From Pseudoalteromonas sp. MEBiC 03607 (GTDB taxonomy: Bacteria > Pseudomonadota > Gammaproteobacteria > Enterobacterales > Alteromonadaceae), in assembly GCF_004792295.1 (NCBI RefSeq), contig NZ_SRRY01000001.1, forward strand, positions 3,541,501-3,605,500: a DNA stretch of 64,000 bases, written 5' to 3'. Made by a program: the position numbers and the translations under genes. Shown one piece after another: positions 8,992-18,948 of the stretch. Each line of letters begins with the position of its first letter. Positions within the stretch are counted from its first letter, which is position 1. The notes beneath the pieces were generated by a model. The model made no database searches, was not told the origin of the DNA, and saw only the letters and a list, made by a program, of their open reading frames with translations.

Positions 8992-10845
8992 TTAGAACTG
9001 ATAACGGGCACCTACAAACAAGCGGCGCTCGGCCGTGTTGTAGTAATAAAATTCGTCGTTGATGTAATCACCATCTAGGTCTGTACCATAGGCATCAACG
9101 GCGTTGTACTCTTTATCGAATAGGTTTTCTACACGTAGTGACACAGTTAAGTTGTCAGTTGCTTGGTAGTGACCAACTAAATTCCATAACGTATACGAAG
9201 GTAAGTGCGTTAACTTGCCATCACGGTCACCACGGTATTGCATATCAATACCGGCATCAAAATCACCCCATGCTTTATGTAATGACCAATTCACACTGTG
9301 GTTTGACACATAGGTTAGTGACTGACCGGTTTCGGTATCTTCAGCAGAGAGGTAAGTGAAGTTAAAGCTGTGATCAAAGCCAAACACTTGGTTTTTAAAG
9401 CTAAACTCAACACCTTCATGGCGAGCTTCGTTTATATTAGTGGGGATCCACTGCCCTGATGCATTTGGCGCCCAGGCGATTTTTTTGTCGATTTCGCTGC
9501 GGAAAATCGCAATATCAAGGCTAATATCATTCACATTGAGTGATAGGCCTAGCTCTTGGTTATCTGATGTTTCAGGGTTTAACTCTGGATTACCCGAGCC
9601 TGGATAATATAGGTCATTAAAAGTTGGAGATTTAAAACCAGTACTTTGACTTACACGGAATGTGGCGATGTCATTTAAGTGATAGCCAACAGCGGCTGTG
9701 TAAGTGGTTTCATCACCAAACTGCTGGTCATCATCTTGGCGAACAGTTAGGTTTGCAAGTACTTGTTCATCATCATAATAAGCGCCAATGAACGCAGCGA
9801 ATACTTCACGGCTGTCTTTTAAGTAAGTACCTGAGTTAGTGTTTACTTCATCTTTATACCAATTTAAACCGCCGCTTAGTGTTAATGCTTGATTGAAAAA
9901 GTATTGGCCATTGTAATCAATTTGCTCACGCTCAGTTTCAAACTTATCGACCACCGTTGCGCCTGTGTAATCAATACGTGAGTCATCTGAACTATCACTT
10001 GATATGGCAATATCGATGGCATGGCTGTGTTTGTCGAAAGTTTTTTTCCAGCCTAATGATGCTTGGTAATTTTCGAACTCACCTTTTTCTACCGTGCTGT
10101 CTGCTGGGCTATAGGCACTATCGTATTGTGCTTCGCCTTCTGAGTATTGTGCTTGCGCTAAAAACTCACCTAGTTGCTCATTTTGATAACCTAGATTAAA
10201 GCCAAGGTTTTTGTTCTCGTAGCCGTCTTCATCTGGCGCTAAACCTTGCAGCACATCAAAGCCATCTGTTTTTTCATAGCCGGCATTAACAGCAACATCA
10301 ACGCCCGCAAACTGACCGCCTGTCGCCACTTGATACTCTTGATAAGCATCTGAGCCAAAAGTGACATCTAAAGTCGTATTTTGTGCTTTACGCGTAATGA
10401 TATTGATCACACCCGCTAGCGCATCAGAACCATATACAGCAGCACGTGAGCCTTTTACTACTTCAACACGTTCAATACTGTTTAAAGGAATATTGCTAAT
10501 ACTTTTATAGCCAAGTGTTGCTGATCCTGTACGTACACCATCAATTAAAATAAGCGTATGGCGAGAGCTTGCACCACGTAGTGAAACACCTGAGCTTTGC
10601 CCAAAACCACCATTGGCATTAATTTGAAAGCCAGCTTGAGTTGCCAGTAAGCTTGGTAAGTCACGAACATAACTTGCCTCAATATCAGCACGGTCAATAA
10701 CTGTAACACTAGCTAATACATCATTAATTGATTGTTCGAATTTATTGGCAGTAACTGTGATGTGCTCGATTGATTGCTCGTCAGCAGATACAGAAAAAGA
10801 CAACGCAGCAGCAATCGCTACGCCTAACGCAGATTTATTTAGCAT
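8992..10845 (-). CDS. btuB: TonB-dependent vitamin B12 receptor
   Basis: About 617 residues. A signal peptide (MLNKSALGVAIAAALSFSVSA) is followed by a TonB-box region (IEHITVTANK). A plug domain carries RGASSRHTLILIDGVR and GSDALAGVINIIT. A 22-strand-type barrel ends with the terminal aromatic (VGARYQF). It imports cobalamin across the outer membrane using TonB energy. The ATG at 10845 is preferred over the upstream 10875 because it begins the signal peptide and follows AGGGGATATC. A cobalamin riboswitch directly upstream supports the substrate assignment: high B12 should switch expression off. No BtuCDF genes are nearby. Confidence 0.93.
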   Translation of the reverse strand: MLNKSALGVAIAAALSFSVSADEQSIEHITVTANKFEQSINDVLASVTVIDRADIEASYVRDLPSLLATQAGFQINANGGFGQSSGVSLRGASSRHTLILIDGVRTGSATLGYKSISNIPLNSIERVEVVKGSRAAVYGSDALAGVINIITRKAQNTTLDVTFGSDAYQEYQVATGGQFAGVDVAVNAGYEKTDGFDVLQGLAPDEDGYENKNLGFNLGYQNEQLGEFLAQAQYSEGEAQYDSAYSPADSTVEKGEFENYQASLGWKKTFDKHSHAIDIAISSDSSDDSRIDYTGATVVDKFETEREQIDYNGQYFFNQALTLSGGLNWYKDEVNTNSGTYLKDSREVFAAFIGAYYDDEQVLANLTVRQDDDQQFGDETTYTAAVGYHLNDIATFRVSQSTGFKSPTFNDLYYPGSGNPELNPETSDNQELGLSLNVNDISLDIAIFRSEIDKKIAWAPNASGQWIPTNINEARHEGVEFSFKNQVFGFDHSFNFTYLSAEDTETGQSLTYVSNHSVNWSLHKAWGDFDAGIDMQYRGDRDGKLTHLPSYTLWNLVGHYQATDNLTVSLRVENLFDKEYNAVDAYGTDLDGDYINDEFYYYNTAERRLFVGARYQF

Positions 10846-10891
10846 GATATCCCCTAGCCTGTGCCCACCGCACACGCAAATAGTAAGTTAC

Positions 10892-11060
10892 TTCAAGGCC
10901 GGTCTCCGGACTCTGCGTATGTATGGCATACACATTACCGTTGCGGGGGCAGTGTTGGCATTGTTTTCTCCCTGAAAACGCACCAACTTCCCGATTATCT
11001 TGCGACTATTTCACCCTTTGAAATAACACGTATCTTTGTAGATACAGCAAGCACCTTGAA
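10892..11060 (-). promoter_or_regulatory. Cobalamin (AdoCbl) riboswitch upstream of btuB
   Basis: Read on the minus strand, the region contains the conserved core CACTGCCCCCGCAACGGTAA and the 3' element AGTCCGGAGACCGGCC typical of B12 riboswitches, plus GGGAAGTTGGTG in the expected 5' part. The outermost helix P1 can be seen: TTCAAGG (11060-11054) pairs fully with CCTTGAA (10898-10892). Between the aptamer and the btuB start, TGTGC and GCACA can form a hairpin close to the AGGGG ribosome binding site, which suggests translational control. The class is established; the on/off mechanism here is inferred. Confidence 0.95.
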
Positions 11061-11127
11061 AATAGGCTGCTATTGTGATGATTTTAGGGAAGAATGTCAA
11101 TGGACGGCTATACCGCTAAAGACAAAT

Positions 11128-11147
11128 TTTAAGCTGTAAGCCGTAAG
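11128..11147 (+). repeat. Left copy of an inverted repeat flanking the 79-residue gene unit
   Basis: TTTAAGCTGTAAGCCGTAAG here matches, in reverse complement, 11532-11552. The first 15 bases are identical and one base is inserted before the final GTAAG. The two copies enclose the leader peptide, the small gene and its terminator. Confidence 0.6.
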
Positions 11148-11157
11148 CCGAAAGTAA

Positions 11158-11187
11158 AAAAGCCAATCAGCATGCTGATTGGCTTTT
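11158..11187. terminator. Strong terminator after the 79-residue gene
   Basis: A nearly uninterrupted palindrome (AAAAGCCAATCAGC and its complement) with A/T tails, 14 bases beyond the stop codon at 11201. Confidence 0.85.
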
Positions 11188-11200
11188 ATCAAACAAATAA

Positions 11201-11440
11201 TTACCAGAAATACTCATGAGGTTTTGAGTTTCCTAACGGAAAAACAATTCCTTCTGGGTCAGCACCATTCATCACACGCTTGCAAAGTGCTTTATTTAAG
11301 CGTCTTCTTGGCTTAGTCATCGTCATTTTTACCCACCAACTTGGTGTTTGTTGATAAAAATAAGTACTGTGTGGACCTGTGTATTTTCTGTTTATTTTAC
11401 CGTATTTATTACGGTCAATTGTTTTGTTTTTTACTGACAT
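11201..11440 (-). CDS. Small basic protein, function unknown
   Basis: 79 residues and strongly basic (many Lys/Arg), with an N-terminal run KNKTIDRNKYGKINRKYTG and a C-terminal block TPSWWVKMTMTKPRRR then FPLGNSKPHEYFW. No signal peptide or membrane segment is seen. I do not recognise a named family; the composition would suit binding to nucleic acid or ribosomes, which is speculation. The start ATG follows AGAGGAT at a good distance, but that site lies in the 3' arm of a hairpin (11443-11474) and is preceded by a 13-codon ORF, so translation is probably controlled. A terminator and flanking inverted repeats make it a self-contained unit between yajQ and the btuB riboswitch. Confidence 0.7.
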   Translation of the reverse strand: MSVKNKTIDRNKYGKINRKYTGPHSTYFYQQTPSWWVKMTMTKPRRRLNKALCKRVMNGADPEGIVFPLGNSKPHEYFW

Positions 11441-11442
11441 AA

Positions 11443-11474
11443 ATATCCTCTAGCTGAAAATAGCTAGAAGATAT
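11443..11474 (-). promoter_or_regulatory. Hairpin enclosing the ribosome binding site of the 79-residue gene
   Basis: On the minus strand ATATC-tt-CTAGCT-attttc-AGCTAG-ag-GATAT forms an 11-pair stem with one internal mismatch region. The 3' arm holds the GAGGAT ribosome binding site seven bases or so before the ATG at 11440. The 5' arm contains the stop codon of the leader ORF. A ribosome ending the leader would open the stem, so the layout suggests leader-dependent translation. Confidence 0.6.
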
Positions 11475-11505
11475 CTTTTTCTCTGTAACCTAATATTCGT
11501 CTCAT
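11464..11505 (-). CDS. Putative 13-residue leader peptide (MRRILGYREKDIF)
   Basis: ATG at 11505 is preceded by a perfect AAGGAG (11517-11512) six bases away, a better start signal than most genes in the window have. It encodes 13 residues and stops at TAG (11466-11464) inside the 5' arm of the hairpin that masks the next gene's ribosome binding site. This geometry is that of a regulatory leader peptide or a translational coupler. No function can be read from the peptide itself, which is basic at its start (MRR). It is too short to be certain it is translated. Confidence 0.5.
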   Translation of the reverse strand: MRRILGYREKDIF

Positions 11506-11531
11506 GATACGCTCCTTGTAAAGCTCAGAAA

Positions 11532-11552
11532 CTTACTGGCTTACAGCTTAAA
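11532..11552 (-). repeat. Right copy of the inverted repeat flanking the 79-residue gene unit
   Basis: The reverse complement TTTAAGCTGTAAGCCAGTAAG matches 11128-11147 except for one extra base. It lies just beyond the yajQ stop codon. Confidence 0.6.
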
Positions 11553-11562
11553 GCCATAAGTT

Positions 11563-12045
11563 TTAATCGCGGAAGTTTTTGAACTGGAATGGTTGACCTA
11601 AATCAGCAGTACGAACAACTTGCATTGCTTCTTGTAAATCATCACGTTTTTTACCAGTTACACGTAATTCTTCACCTTGAATCGCGGCTTGTACTTTGAT
11701 TTTTGAGTCTTTAATTAACTTAACGATTTTCTTCGCTACGTCTTTTTCGATACCTTGCTTAAGTGCAACGTCACGCATTACGTATTTGCCGCTACGTGAC
11801 TCGTCTCTTAATTCAAGGCTAGATACATCCAAACCACGCTTTGAAATTTTTGCTGCAAGAATGTCAAAAAGTTGCATCACTTGCTGTGGTGCTTCAGCTT
11901 TTAACTTAATTACTTTGTCACTTAGTTCGATTGATGCATCAACACCACGAAAATCAAAACGCGTCTCTAGTTCACGCTTTGCATTATCTACTGCATTCTG
12001 CGCTTCGTTCATTTCTACTTCAGAAACAATATCAAATGAAGGCAT
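11563..12045 (-). CDS. yajQ: YajQ family nucleotide (c-di-GMP)-binding protein
   Basis: 160 residues, full length for the family. It begins [25 protein letters not shown] and contains [15 protein letters not shown] and the closing FQFKNFRD, all hallmarks of YajQ. The fold is a two-domain ferredoxin-like arrangement; members bind cyclic di-GMP or other nucleotides and RNA and act as cytoplasmic effectors. It is a single gene, with the small 79-residue unit downstream on the same strand. This is relevant here because two other genes in the window carry c-di-GMP-related domains. The start is fixed by GGAGAACCCC before the ATG. Confidence 0.93.
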   Translation of the reverse strand: MPSFDIVSEVEMNEAQNAVDNAKRELETRFDFRGVDASIELSDKVIKLKAEAPQQVMQLFDILAAKISKRGLDVSSLELRDESRSGKYVMRDVALKQGIEKDVAKKIVKLIKDSKIKVQAAIQGEELRVTGKKRDDLQEAMQVVRTADLGQPFQFKNFRD

Positions 12046-12202
12046 GGGGTTCTCCTAACATAGTCTTTTTTAAATTCGTTTATGGTTGGCAATTATAACG
12101 CTTATTTGTCGATTCTTTCTATTTTTATCCGATTTGTTCAGGTGCGATGCAAAAATTGTTTGATATACTGGCCATTCAATTTCGGCATTTTTAGGGGTTA
12201 TT

Positions 12203-12553
12203 GTGACAAGGCGTGTTTACCAAGTTATCTTCTTAGCCAGCATTATTGGCTTTACGATTTTATTTGCCAAAGAAATTAAAGGGGTTGGCAACCTGTTTCC
12301 TCACGTCGATAAAGTAGCGCACTTTGGTATTTTCTTCATACTCGCTTTGGTGATGGACAAGGCATTTAAGTTACCTCTAATGGTACAAATTTTACTGTTA
12401 GCAGGCTACGGAGCCGCCATTGAATTTATGCAAGATATGCTGCCTTATCGCCAAGCCTCAGTTGGTGACTTTATCGCTGACTTTATTGGTGCTGTAAGCT
12501 ATTTTGCTATAAAGCTTGGCTTTCATTTAGGTAGTAATCAACGTAATGGCTAA
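12203..12553 (+). CDS. VanZ-like membrane protein
   Basis: 116 residues with four predicted membrane segments. The VanZ-type signature HVDKVAHFGIFFILALVMD and the later IEFMQDMLPYRQASVGDFIADFIGA are seen. VanZ-family proteins are small integral membrane proteins; outside teicoplanin resistance their job is mostly unknown, so no resistance role is implied. The start is GTG at 12203 with AGGGG seven bases upstream. The gene overlaps panE by eight bases, suggesting co-transcription without proving a shared function. Confidence 0.8.
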   Translation: MTRRVYQVIFLASIIGFTILFAKEIKGVGNLFPHVDKVAHFGIFFILALVMDKAFKLPLMVQILLLAGYGAAIEFMQDMLPYRQASVGDFIADFIGAVSYFAIKLGFHLGSNQRNG

Positions 12554-13439
12554 TTTATTAGTAGTGGGTGATGGCGCAATAGGCCTGCTATTTAGCCATT
12601 TTTTATCTGCACAACATGACATCACATTACTGACTCGTAAGCCAACCCTGACCACGCGTTTTTATCAAGCAAGTAATGGCAAATCACATCCTATTAAAGC
12701 GCGCCTTATTAATTATGCAGAATTAAATCAATCGCCGCCCTTTGACTTGGTATTAATTACTGTTAAAGCATTTCAGGTGCAAGCAGCTTTTAAGCAAATA
12801 AAACCTTACCTTACTAAAAACTGCCAACTTGTTATTTCTCACAATGGTATGGGTAATGTCGATGAACTTAATGCCCAACTGTTAGACACTCAAGGGTTAT
12901 CGTTTCTAACAACTCGTTTAGCTGGCTTTAAAGCAACGCCCTATAGTGTAAACCACACAGGAAATGGCGAAAGTGTGCTTGGCGCATGTAATGCAGCAGC
13001 AACTGAAAAACTCAATGAACTTGAACATCTATTTAGCAGCCTGCCACACTTTTCAGTGAGTGATGATATTCACTCATTGCGCTGGCAAAAACTGTTAGTC
13101 AATATTGCCATTAACCCATTAACAGCAATCCATAACGTTAAAAATGGCCAACTCCGTGCACCGCAATTTAGCACTCGCATCATTAATTTACTGAGTGAAG
13201 CGTGTCTGGTAGCCAATAAACAAGGTGTTGATGTAAAGCTCTGCGAGGCACTGGATCAAGCCTACTCGGTGATGACTGCAACTGCAGAAAACTTTTCTTC
13301 TATGCAGCAAGATATCAGCCATAACCGACAATCAGAAATAGATGCAATTTGTGGTTATGTGTGTGAACAAGGCGCGAAGCTAGGTGTAAAAACACCATAT
13401 AACCAAGCCATGCTGAGTATGATAAAAATAAAAAGCTAG
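12546..13439 (+). CDS. panE: 2-dehydropantoate 2-reductase
   Basis: 297 residues. The N-terminal Rossmann motif GDGAIGLLFSHFL binds NADPH. The central VLITVKAFQVQAAFKQIKPYL and ISHNGMG and the C-terminal WQKLLVNIAINPLTAI with its catalytic lysine fit the ApbA/PanE family. It reduces ketopantoate to pantoate in coenzyme A synthesis. Its start overlaps the VanZ-like gene by eight bases. The glycine motif is GDGAIG rather than the usual GxGxxG, a mild variant. A TetR-regulated or other role is not indicated. The end is followed by a bidirectional terminator shared with thiI. Confidence 0.88.
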   Translation: MANLLVVGDGAIGLLFSHFLSAQHDITLLTRKPTLTTRFYQASNGKSHPIKARLINYAELNQSPPFDLVLITVKAFQVQAAFKQIKPYLTKNCQLVISHNGMGNVDELNAQLLDTQGLSFLTTRLAGFKATPYSVNHTGNGESVLGACNAAATEKLNELEHLFSSLPHFSVSDDIHSLRWQKLLVNIAINPLTAIHNVKNGQLRAPQFSTRIINLLSEACLVANKQGVDVKLCEALDQAYSVMTATAENFSSMQQDISHNRQSEIDAICGYVCEQGAKLGVKTPYNQAMLSMIKIKS

Positions 13440-13491
13440 CTACTAGAGGAAAGAGTAAAGTTACTAGCTTCTGACAATTATTTCAGGCATT

Positions 13492-13519
13492 AAAAAAGCG
13501 CGAACATGTCGCGCTTTTA
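13492..13519. terminator. Bidirectional terminator between panE and thiI
   Basis: AAAAGCGCGA and CGCGCTTTT form a stem around a short loop with A and T tracts, between two convergent genes. Confidence 0.8.
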
Positions 13520-13529
13520 TCACCATCCC

Positions 13530-14987
13530 TTACGGGCGATACACTTTTACGTTGCTGAAGCCTTCTTCGTGTAAGATCAGCGCTTGAAGCTGACTCATCA
13601 CACCTTTAGCACAGTATAAGTAATATTCTTTATCTTTTGGTAAGTCACCAAATTTAGTCGCTAAGCGGAAGAAAGGTAAATGCACAACTTCAATACCTTC
13701 AAGCTCAAGTGGATTTGCGTCTTCTTCTTCAGGTGAGCGAATATCAACAACAACCGCTCCCTTTGGTAAATCAGATACAGACTCGGCTTCTTTTACTTCT
13801 TGCTTAGCTTCGGTGTCGATATCACGGATATCCATCACACGGGCATTTTCAACAACCGTATTTAACACGTCAAAATCAAATTTAGCTTCTTCGGCAAGAA
13901 TCGTTTTAATTTTGGCTTTAACCGTTGGCTTTTTAGAAATCACACCACAGTATTCAGGCATGCTTTCTGCCATTTCTGCGGTACCAATTTTACGAGCAAT
14001 ATTAATAATATCTTGCTTGTCGTGTTGGATTAACGGGCGAATGATTAAAGTTTCAGTTACACGGTCAATCACACTTAGATTAGCCAGTGTTTGGCTTGAT
14101 ACTTGGCCAATACTTTCACCTGTTACTAATGCTTGCACACCTAACTTTTCTGCAACTTGGCTACCTGCACGCATCATCATACGCTTAAGCACCACACCCA
14201 TTTGACTGTTTTCTACATTTTCTAAGATTTCAGCTACAACAGGTTCAAAATCTACAGTGACAAACTTTACCTTATGGGTAGAGCTAAACTGTTTCCAGAT
14301 ATAATAACTGGCTTGTTTAACACCGATTTCGTGAGCTGCCCCACCTAGGTTAAAGAATAAGAAGTGAGTTCGCGCGCCTTTGCGGATCATCTGGTAGCTT
14401 GCTACACCTGAGTCAAAGCCACCCGACATAAGTGACAGTACATCTTCTTGTGTTGGTAACGGGAAGCCTGCCATACCTAAGTGAGTTTCAGTAACGATAT
14501 ACGCTTTATCATCTCGCACTTCTAAACGAATGGTTACTTCAGGGTGGGATAATTTTACGCTTGCACCTGCAACATGTTGGTTTAAGCCGCCACCAACATA
14601 ACGCTCTACATCGCTAGAAGTAAAATCGTGTTTACCCGAACGCTTACAGCGCACACAGAATGTTTTACCTTCGATAGTGTGGCCAATTAGCTCAAGGGCT
14701 TTTTGATAAATATCGTCTAACGAATCAAAGTCTGTTTCTGTAACTTCGATAAATTGCACAATACCCGGAATGCGTTTTAAGCCATCGATGATATCTAGGC
14801 GAACTTGCTCAGAATCTAAAAGGCTCACAACCGAAATATTATCCCAGTTGTTTCTAACTTGTACTTTTTCGTCAACACGACGTAAGACGATCTTAATGTT
14901 ATTTTCTAATAACTTGGTAAAACGCTTACGAACAGATTTACTCTTGATAGCGATTTCAGGGTGTAATTTGACGATAAATTTAAGCAT
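13530..14987 (-). CDS. thiI: tRNA 4-thiouridine synthase with rhodanese domain
   Basis: 485 residues. An N-terminal ferredoxin-like/THUMP part (about 1-165) is followed by the PP-loop SGGFDSG (188-194) that adenylates U8 of tRNA. The interior CGVIS loop follows, and a C-terminal rhodanese domain carries the persulfide cysteine in YCAKGVMSQ (C459). This long form also supplies sulfur for the thiamin thiazole. It modifies tRNA position 8, which acts as a near-UV sensor. The gene stands alone with its own terminator. Confidence 0.96.
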   Translation of the reverse strand: MLKFIVKLHPEIAIKSKSVRKRFTKLLENNIKIVLRRVDEKVQVRNNWDNISVVSLLDSEQVRLDIIDGLKRIPGIVQFIEVTETDFDSLDDIYQKALELIGHTIEGKTFCVRCKRSGKHDFTSSDVERYVGGGLNQHVAGASVKLSHPEVTIRLEVRDDKAYIVTETHLGMAGFPLPTQEDVLSLMSGGFDSGVASYQMIRKGARTHFLFFNLGGAAHEIGVKQASYYIWKQFSSTHKVKFVTVDFEPVVAEILENVENSQMGVVLKRMMMRAGSQVAEKLGVQALVTGESIGQVSSQTLANLSVIDRVTETLIIRPLIQHDKQDIINIARKIGTAEMAESMPEYCGVISKKPTVKAKIKTILAEEAKFDFDVLNTVVENARVMDIRDIDTEAKQEVKEAESVSDLPKGAVVVDIRSPEEEDANPLELEGIEVVHLPFFRLATKFGDLPKDKEYYLYCAKGVMSQLQALILHEEGFSNVKVYRP

Positions 14988-15096
14988 AGTTCACTCTTAG
15001 ACTGTGGGATTCACACGCCCCGAGGCATACCAACCTCAAGGGCGCGCGATTATAACAAAAATTATAGCGTCTAGGAAATAAACTGCTTGGCTGGGG

Positions 15097-15750
15097 TTAT
15101 TGTTCAGGATCTGAGGCTTCGCTGAGCGCTAAATATTTTGCCCTTAGCTGATTTACCTGTGGTAAATGCTGCTCTGTGCAATGCGCTTTTAACAGCAATA
15201 GCACTTTTAAAATACCATTGTAGATATCTTCCCTTGCTAACTCACCACTTAAGCGACGCGCCTTTATATACGGGGTCCAAAAGCTAACCGTCATTTTTAA
15301 CATGTGTGCAAGCTCTGTAACATCATCATCTTCAATACAGATGATACCGCCAGCACGAAGTGCTAATAAAACTTCTTTCACTTGCTCTAGCAACGCCGCT
15401 TGAAAATCAATGTAATCTTTTTTTAATACTTCATCGCGAGATAAAATATCGCCCAAGTTGTCATAAAAAAATTGATAACGCCACATCAGTTCAAACAGCG
15501 AATCAAGGTAACCTGCTAGGTTTTCAAGTGCATCATCATCAGGAGACAAGGGTTTAAAATGCGTATGTAAATGTTCACTATACAAAGCAAAGATATGACG
15601 GATAATGTCTTCTTTATTTTTAAAATGGTAATACAAGTTACCAGGGCTAATGCCCATATGTGCAGCAATATGGTTGGTTGTAATAGCACGCTCACCGTGG
15701 CGATTAAATAACTCGATGCTGGTGTGTATGATTTTATCCTTTGTACTCAT
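15097..15750 (-). CDS. TetR-family transcriptional regulator
   Basis: 217 residues. The first 50 form the TetR helix-turn-helix (TTNHIAAHMGISPGNLYYHFKNKEDIIRHIF). The C-terminal ligand domain is about 150 residues, with a tryptophan/tyrosine-rich pocket (ELMWRYQFFYDNLGDIL). It is divergent from coaD, and the 226-base gap could hold its operator, though I could not identify a clean palindrome. The ligand and targets are unknown. The resemblance to repressors of membrane or fatty-acid genes is only general. Confidence 0.88.
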   Translation of the reverse strand: MSTKDKIIHTSIELFNRHGERAITTNHIAAHMGISPGNLYYHFKNKEDIIRHIFALYSEHLHTHFKPLSPDDDALENLAGYLDSLFELMWRYQFFYDNLGDILSRDEVLKKDYIDFQAALLEQVKEVLLALRAGGIICIEDDDVTELAHMLKMTVSFWTPYIKARRLSGELAREDIYNGILKVLLLLKAHCTEQHLPQVNQLRAKYLALSEASDPEQ

Positions 15751-15943
15751 ATGCTGTTTACTCTGTTGTTGTGGTTATTGCATTCTATTGCCCTGCTAAG
15801 CCAAGCAGTATAAACAAATGCGTGACAATTAAATACTACCTTGAAAAATAATAACCTCAATCGGTGCAGTACCTTAGATGGGTTTTACAATCTAATAAGA
15901 TACGCGTATTTTCTAAGCTGCAGACAGGCTAAAACACTGTTAA

Positions 15944-17817
<1,874 letters not shown>

Positions 17818-17824
17818 CTAATTG

Positions 17825-17849
17825 AGGTCAAGCTAGCCTAGCTTGACCT
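17825..17849. terminator. Hairpin between the Wzi-like gene and the membrane-protein operon
   Basis: AGGTCAAGCTAG and CTAGCTTGACCT form a near-perfect 12-base stem with almost no loop between convergent genes; it overlaps the last codons of the minus-strand gene. No T tract follows, so its role as terminator is uncertain. Confidence 0.5.
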
Positions 17850-18361
17850 GTTAAGCCCTTATAGAGCCGCACCAGCCCCAAAAAGTCTTTATTAGAGAAA
17901 AGTGCAATAAGCATCATGATGTCCATGACATTGACTGTAACTGTATAAAAGCTCCAGAACCACCAATCACCCGTATAGGCATAATTGATGTCATAATACA
18001 TACCTAAAAAAAGCGATGTGTTGATCAAAAGCCCAGTAAAAATATAGAGCTTTGCTGGCACCAAAGTTACCTTTCTGCCACGAGCAATTAAGCTAATAAT
18101 TAAAAGTATTAGTAGATCCGAAACAGCCCAGATCATATAAGCAAAGCTCGAGTCTAGAATATTATAGCCTAGCGCTATATTTAGTAATGGATCACTCATC
18201 ATATAAGAGATAAACAGTGCCAGCGACATCCACATTAGTGTTTTATCACCATTTGGCGTAGACGACTTCTTCACCATGTTATATAAAAAAGACATCAGAA
18301 ACCCCCACATAATAAATGCGGCGAGATAGACCCCAAAGTTTTCTTGGATTAATTTAAGCAT
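17828..18361 (-). CDS. Tandem membrane protein paralogue 3
   Basis: 177 residues with five hydrophobic segments. It is the third of three adjacent related proteins. Features shared with the others: WGFLMSFLYN near residue 19, a second helix with LFISYMMSD, then GLLINTSLFLGMYYDI, and near the C-terminus WSFYTVTVNVMDIMMLIALFSNKDF. I know no named family for this. It is the most divergent copy and the last gene of the apparent operon, 42 bases after its neighbour. The charge pattern suggests a small integral inner-membrane protein; no enzymatic motif is visible. Confidence 0.7.
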   Translation of the reverse strand: MLKLIQENFGVYLAAFIMWGFLMSFLYNMVKKSSTPNGDKTLMWMSLALFISYMMSDPLLNIALGYNILDSSFAYMIWAVSDLLILLIISLIARGRKVTLVPAKLYIFTGLLINTSLFLGMYYDINYAYTGDWWFWSFYTVTVNVMDIMMLIALFSNKDFLGLVRLYKGLTGQARLA

Positions 18362-18403
18362 TATACAAACGTCAAACTTTTTGACTTCAATTTACAAAAG
18401 GCA

Positions 18404-18937
18404 TTATGAAACGTTAGCACCACTTTTTGAAAACTCTTTAGAAAAGAAAATAACTTTACTCTCTATAGCTTTACCTAACTTAAAAATAAACAAAAAGTCA
18501 CGGTTTGTTATCAATGCAATTATCATTGTAATGTCTATAATGTTGACACCAAAAGAGTAAATACTCCAAAGTCCCCATGGAGTCCGGTTTTCGAGAAGTA
18601 CAATATCTACATAAATTGAGAGCATCAAAAGGGAATTCAAAAATAATCCCAATATTGCGTAATAAAGAGCGCAAAAAGAGCTGATCTTTGCAAAGTAACC
18701 CCAAGAAAATATGACTGTTATTGTAAGTAGGTCAAAATAAAACCAGTTCATATAGCTATAAACTGAAAAATTAAAAATACCGCTTAAAAAGTACGAAACC
18801 ATCATGATAAATGCCAAGATAACAAGGCGTTTATCTGGTTTATTTATGTGAGTCACTAGATTGCAAAGAAAAGCCATCAAAAACCCCCACTCAATAAAGG
18901 AGCCTATCAAGCTTCCAACAACATCACTTATGTACAT
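18404..18937 (-). CDS. Tandem membrane protein paralogue 2
   Basis: 177 residues and five predicted membrane helices. The shared blocks are EWGFLMAFLCN near residue 16, FIMMVSYFLSGIFNF, LFLNSLLMLSIYVDI and WSIYSFGVNIIDITMIIALITNRDF. The last block is nearly the same as in paralogue 1, so the pair arose by duplication. The coding DNA is visibly more AT-rich than in neighbouring housekeeping genes. It starts 11 bases after paralogue 1. Family and function not recognised. Confidence 0.75.
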   Translation of the reverse strand: MYISDVVGSLIGSFIEWGFLMAFLCNLVTHINKPDKRLVILAFIMMVSYFLSGIFNFSVYSYMNWFYFDLLTITVIFSWGYFAKISSFCALYYAILGLFLNSLLMLSIYVDIVLLENRTPWGLWSIYSFGVNIIDITMIIALITNRDFLFIFKLGKAIESKVIFFSKEFSKSGANVS

Positions 18938-18948
18938 ATTGAAAATAT

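Noticed and set aside
10745..11139. Open frames antisense to btuB and across the riboswitch
   Set aside because: They lie on the opposite strand of a clear signal peptide and a structured RNA and have no plausible protein content.
12082..12279. A 65-codon frame upstream of and overlapping the VanZ-like gene
   Set aside because: The VanZ-like gene has its own ribosome binding site and family match in another frame.
15001..15050. A GC-rich hairpin in the 5' leader of thiI as a thiamin riboswitch
   Set aside because: None of the conserved THI-box sequences is present; only a simple stem can be drawn.
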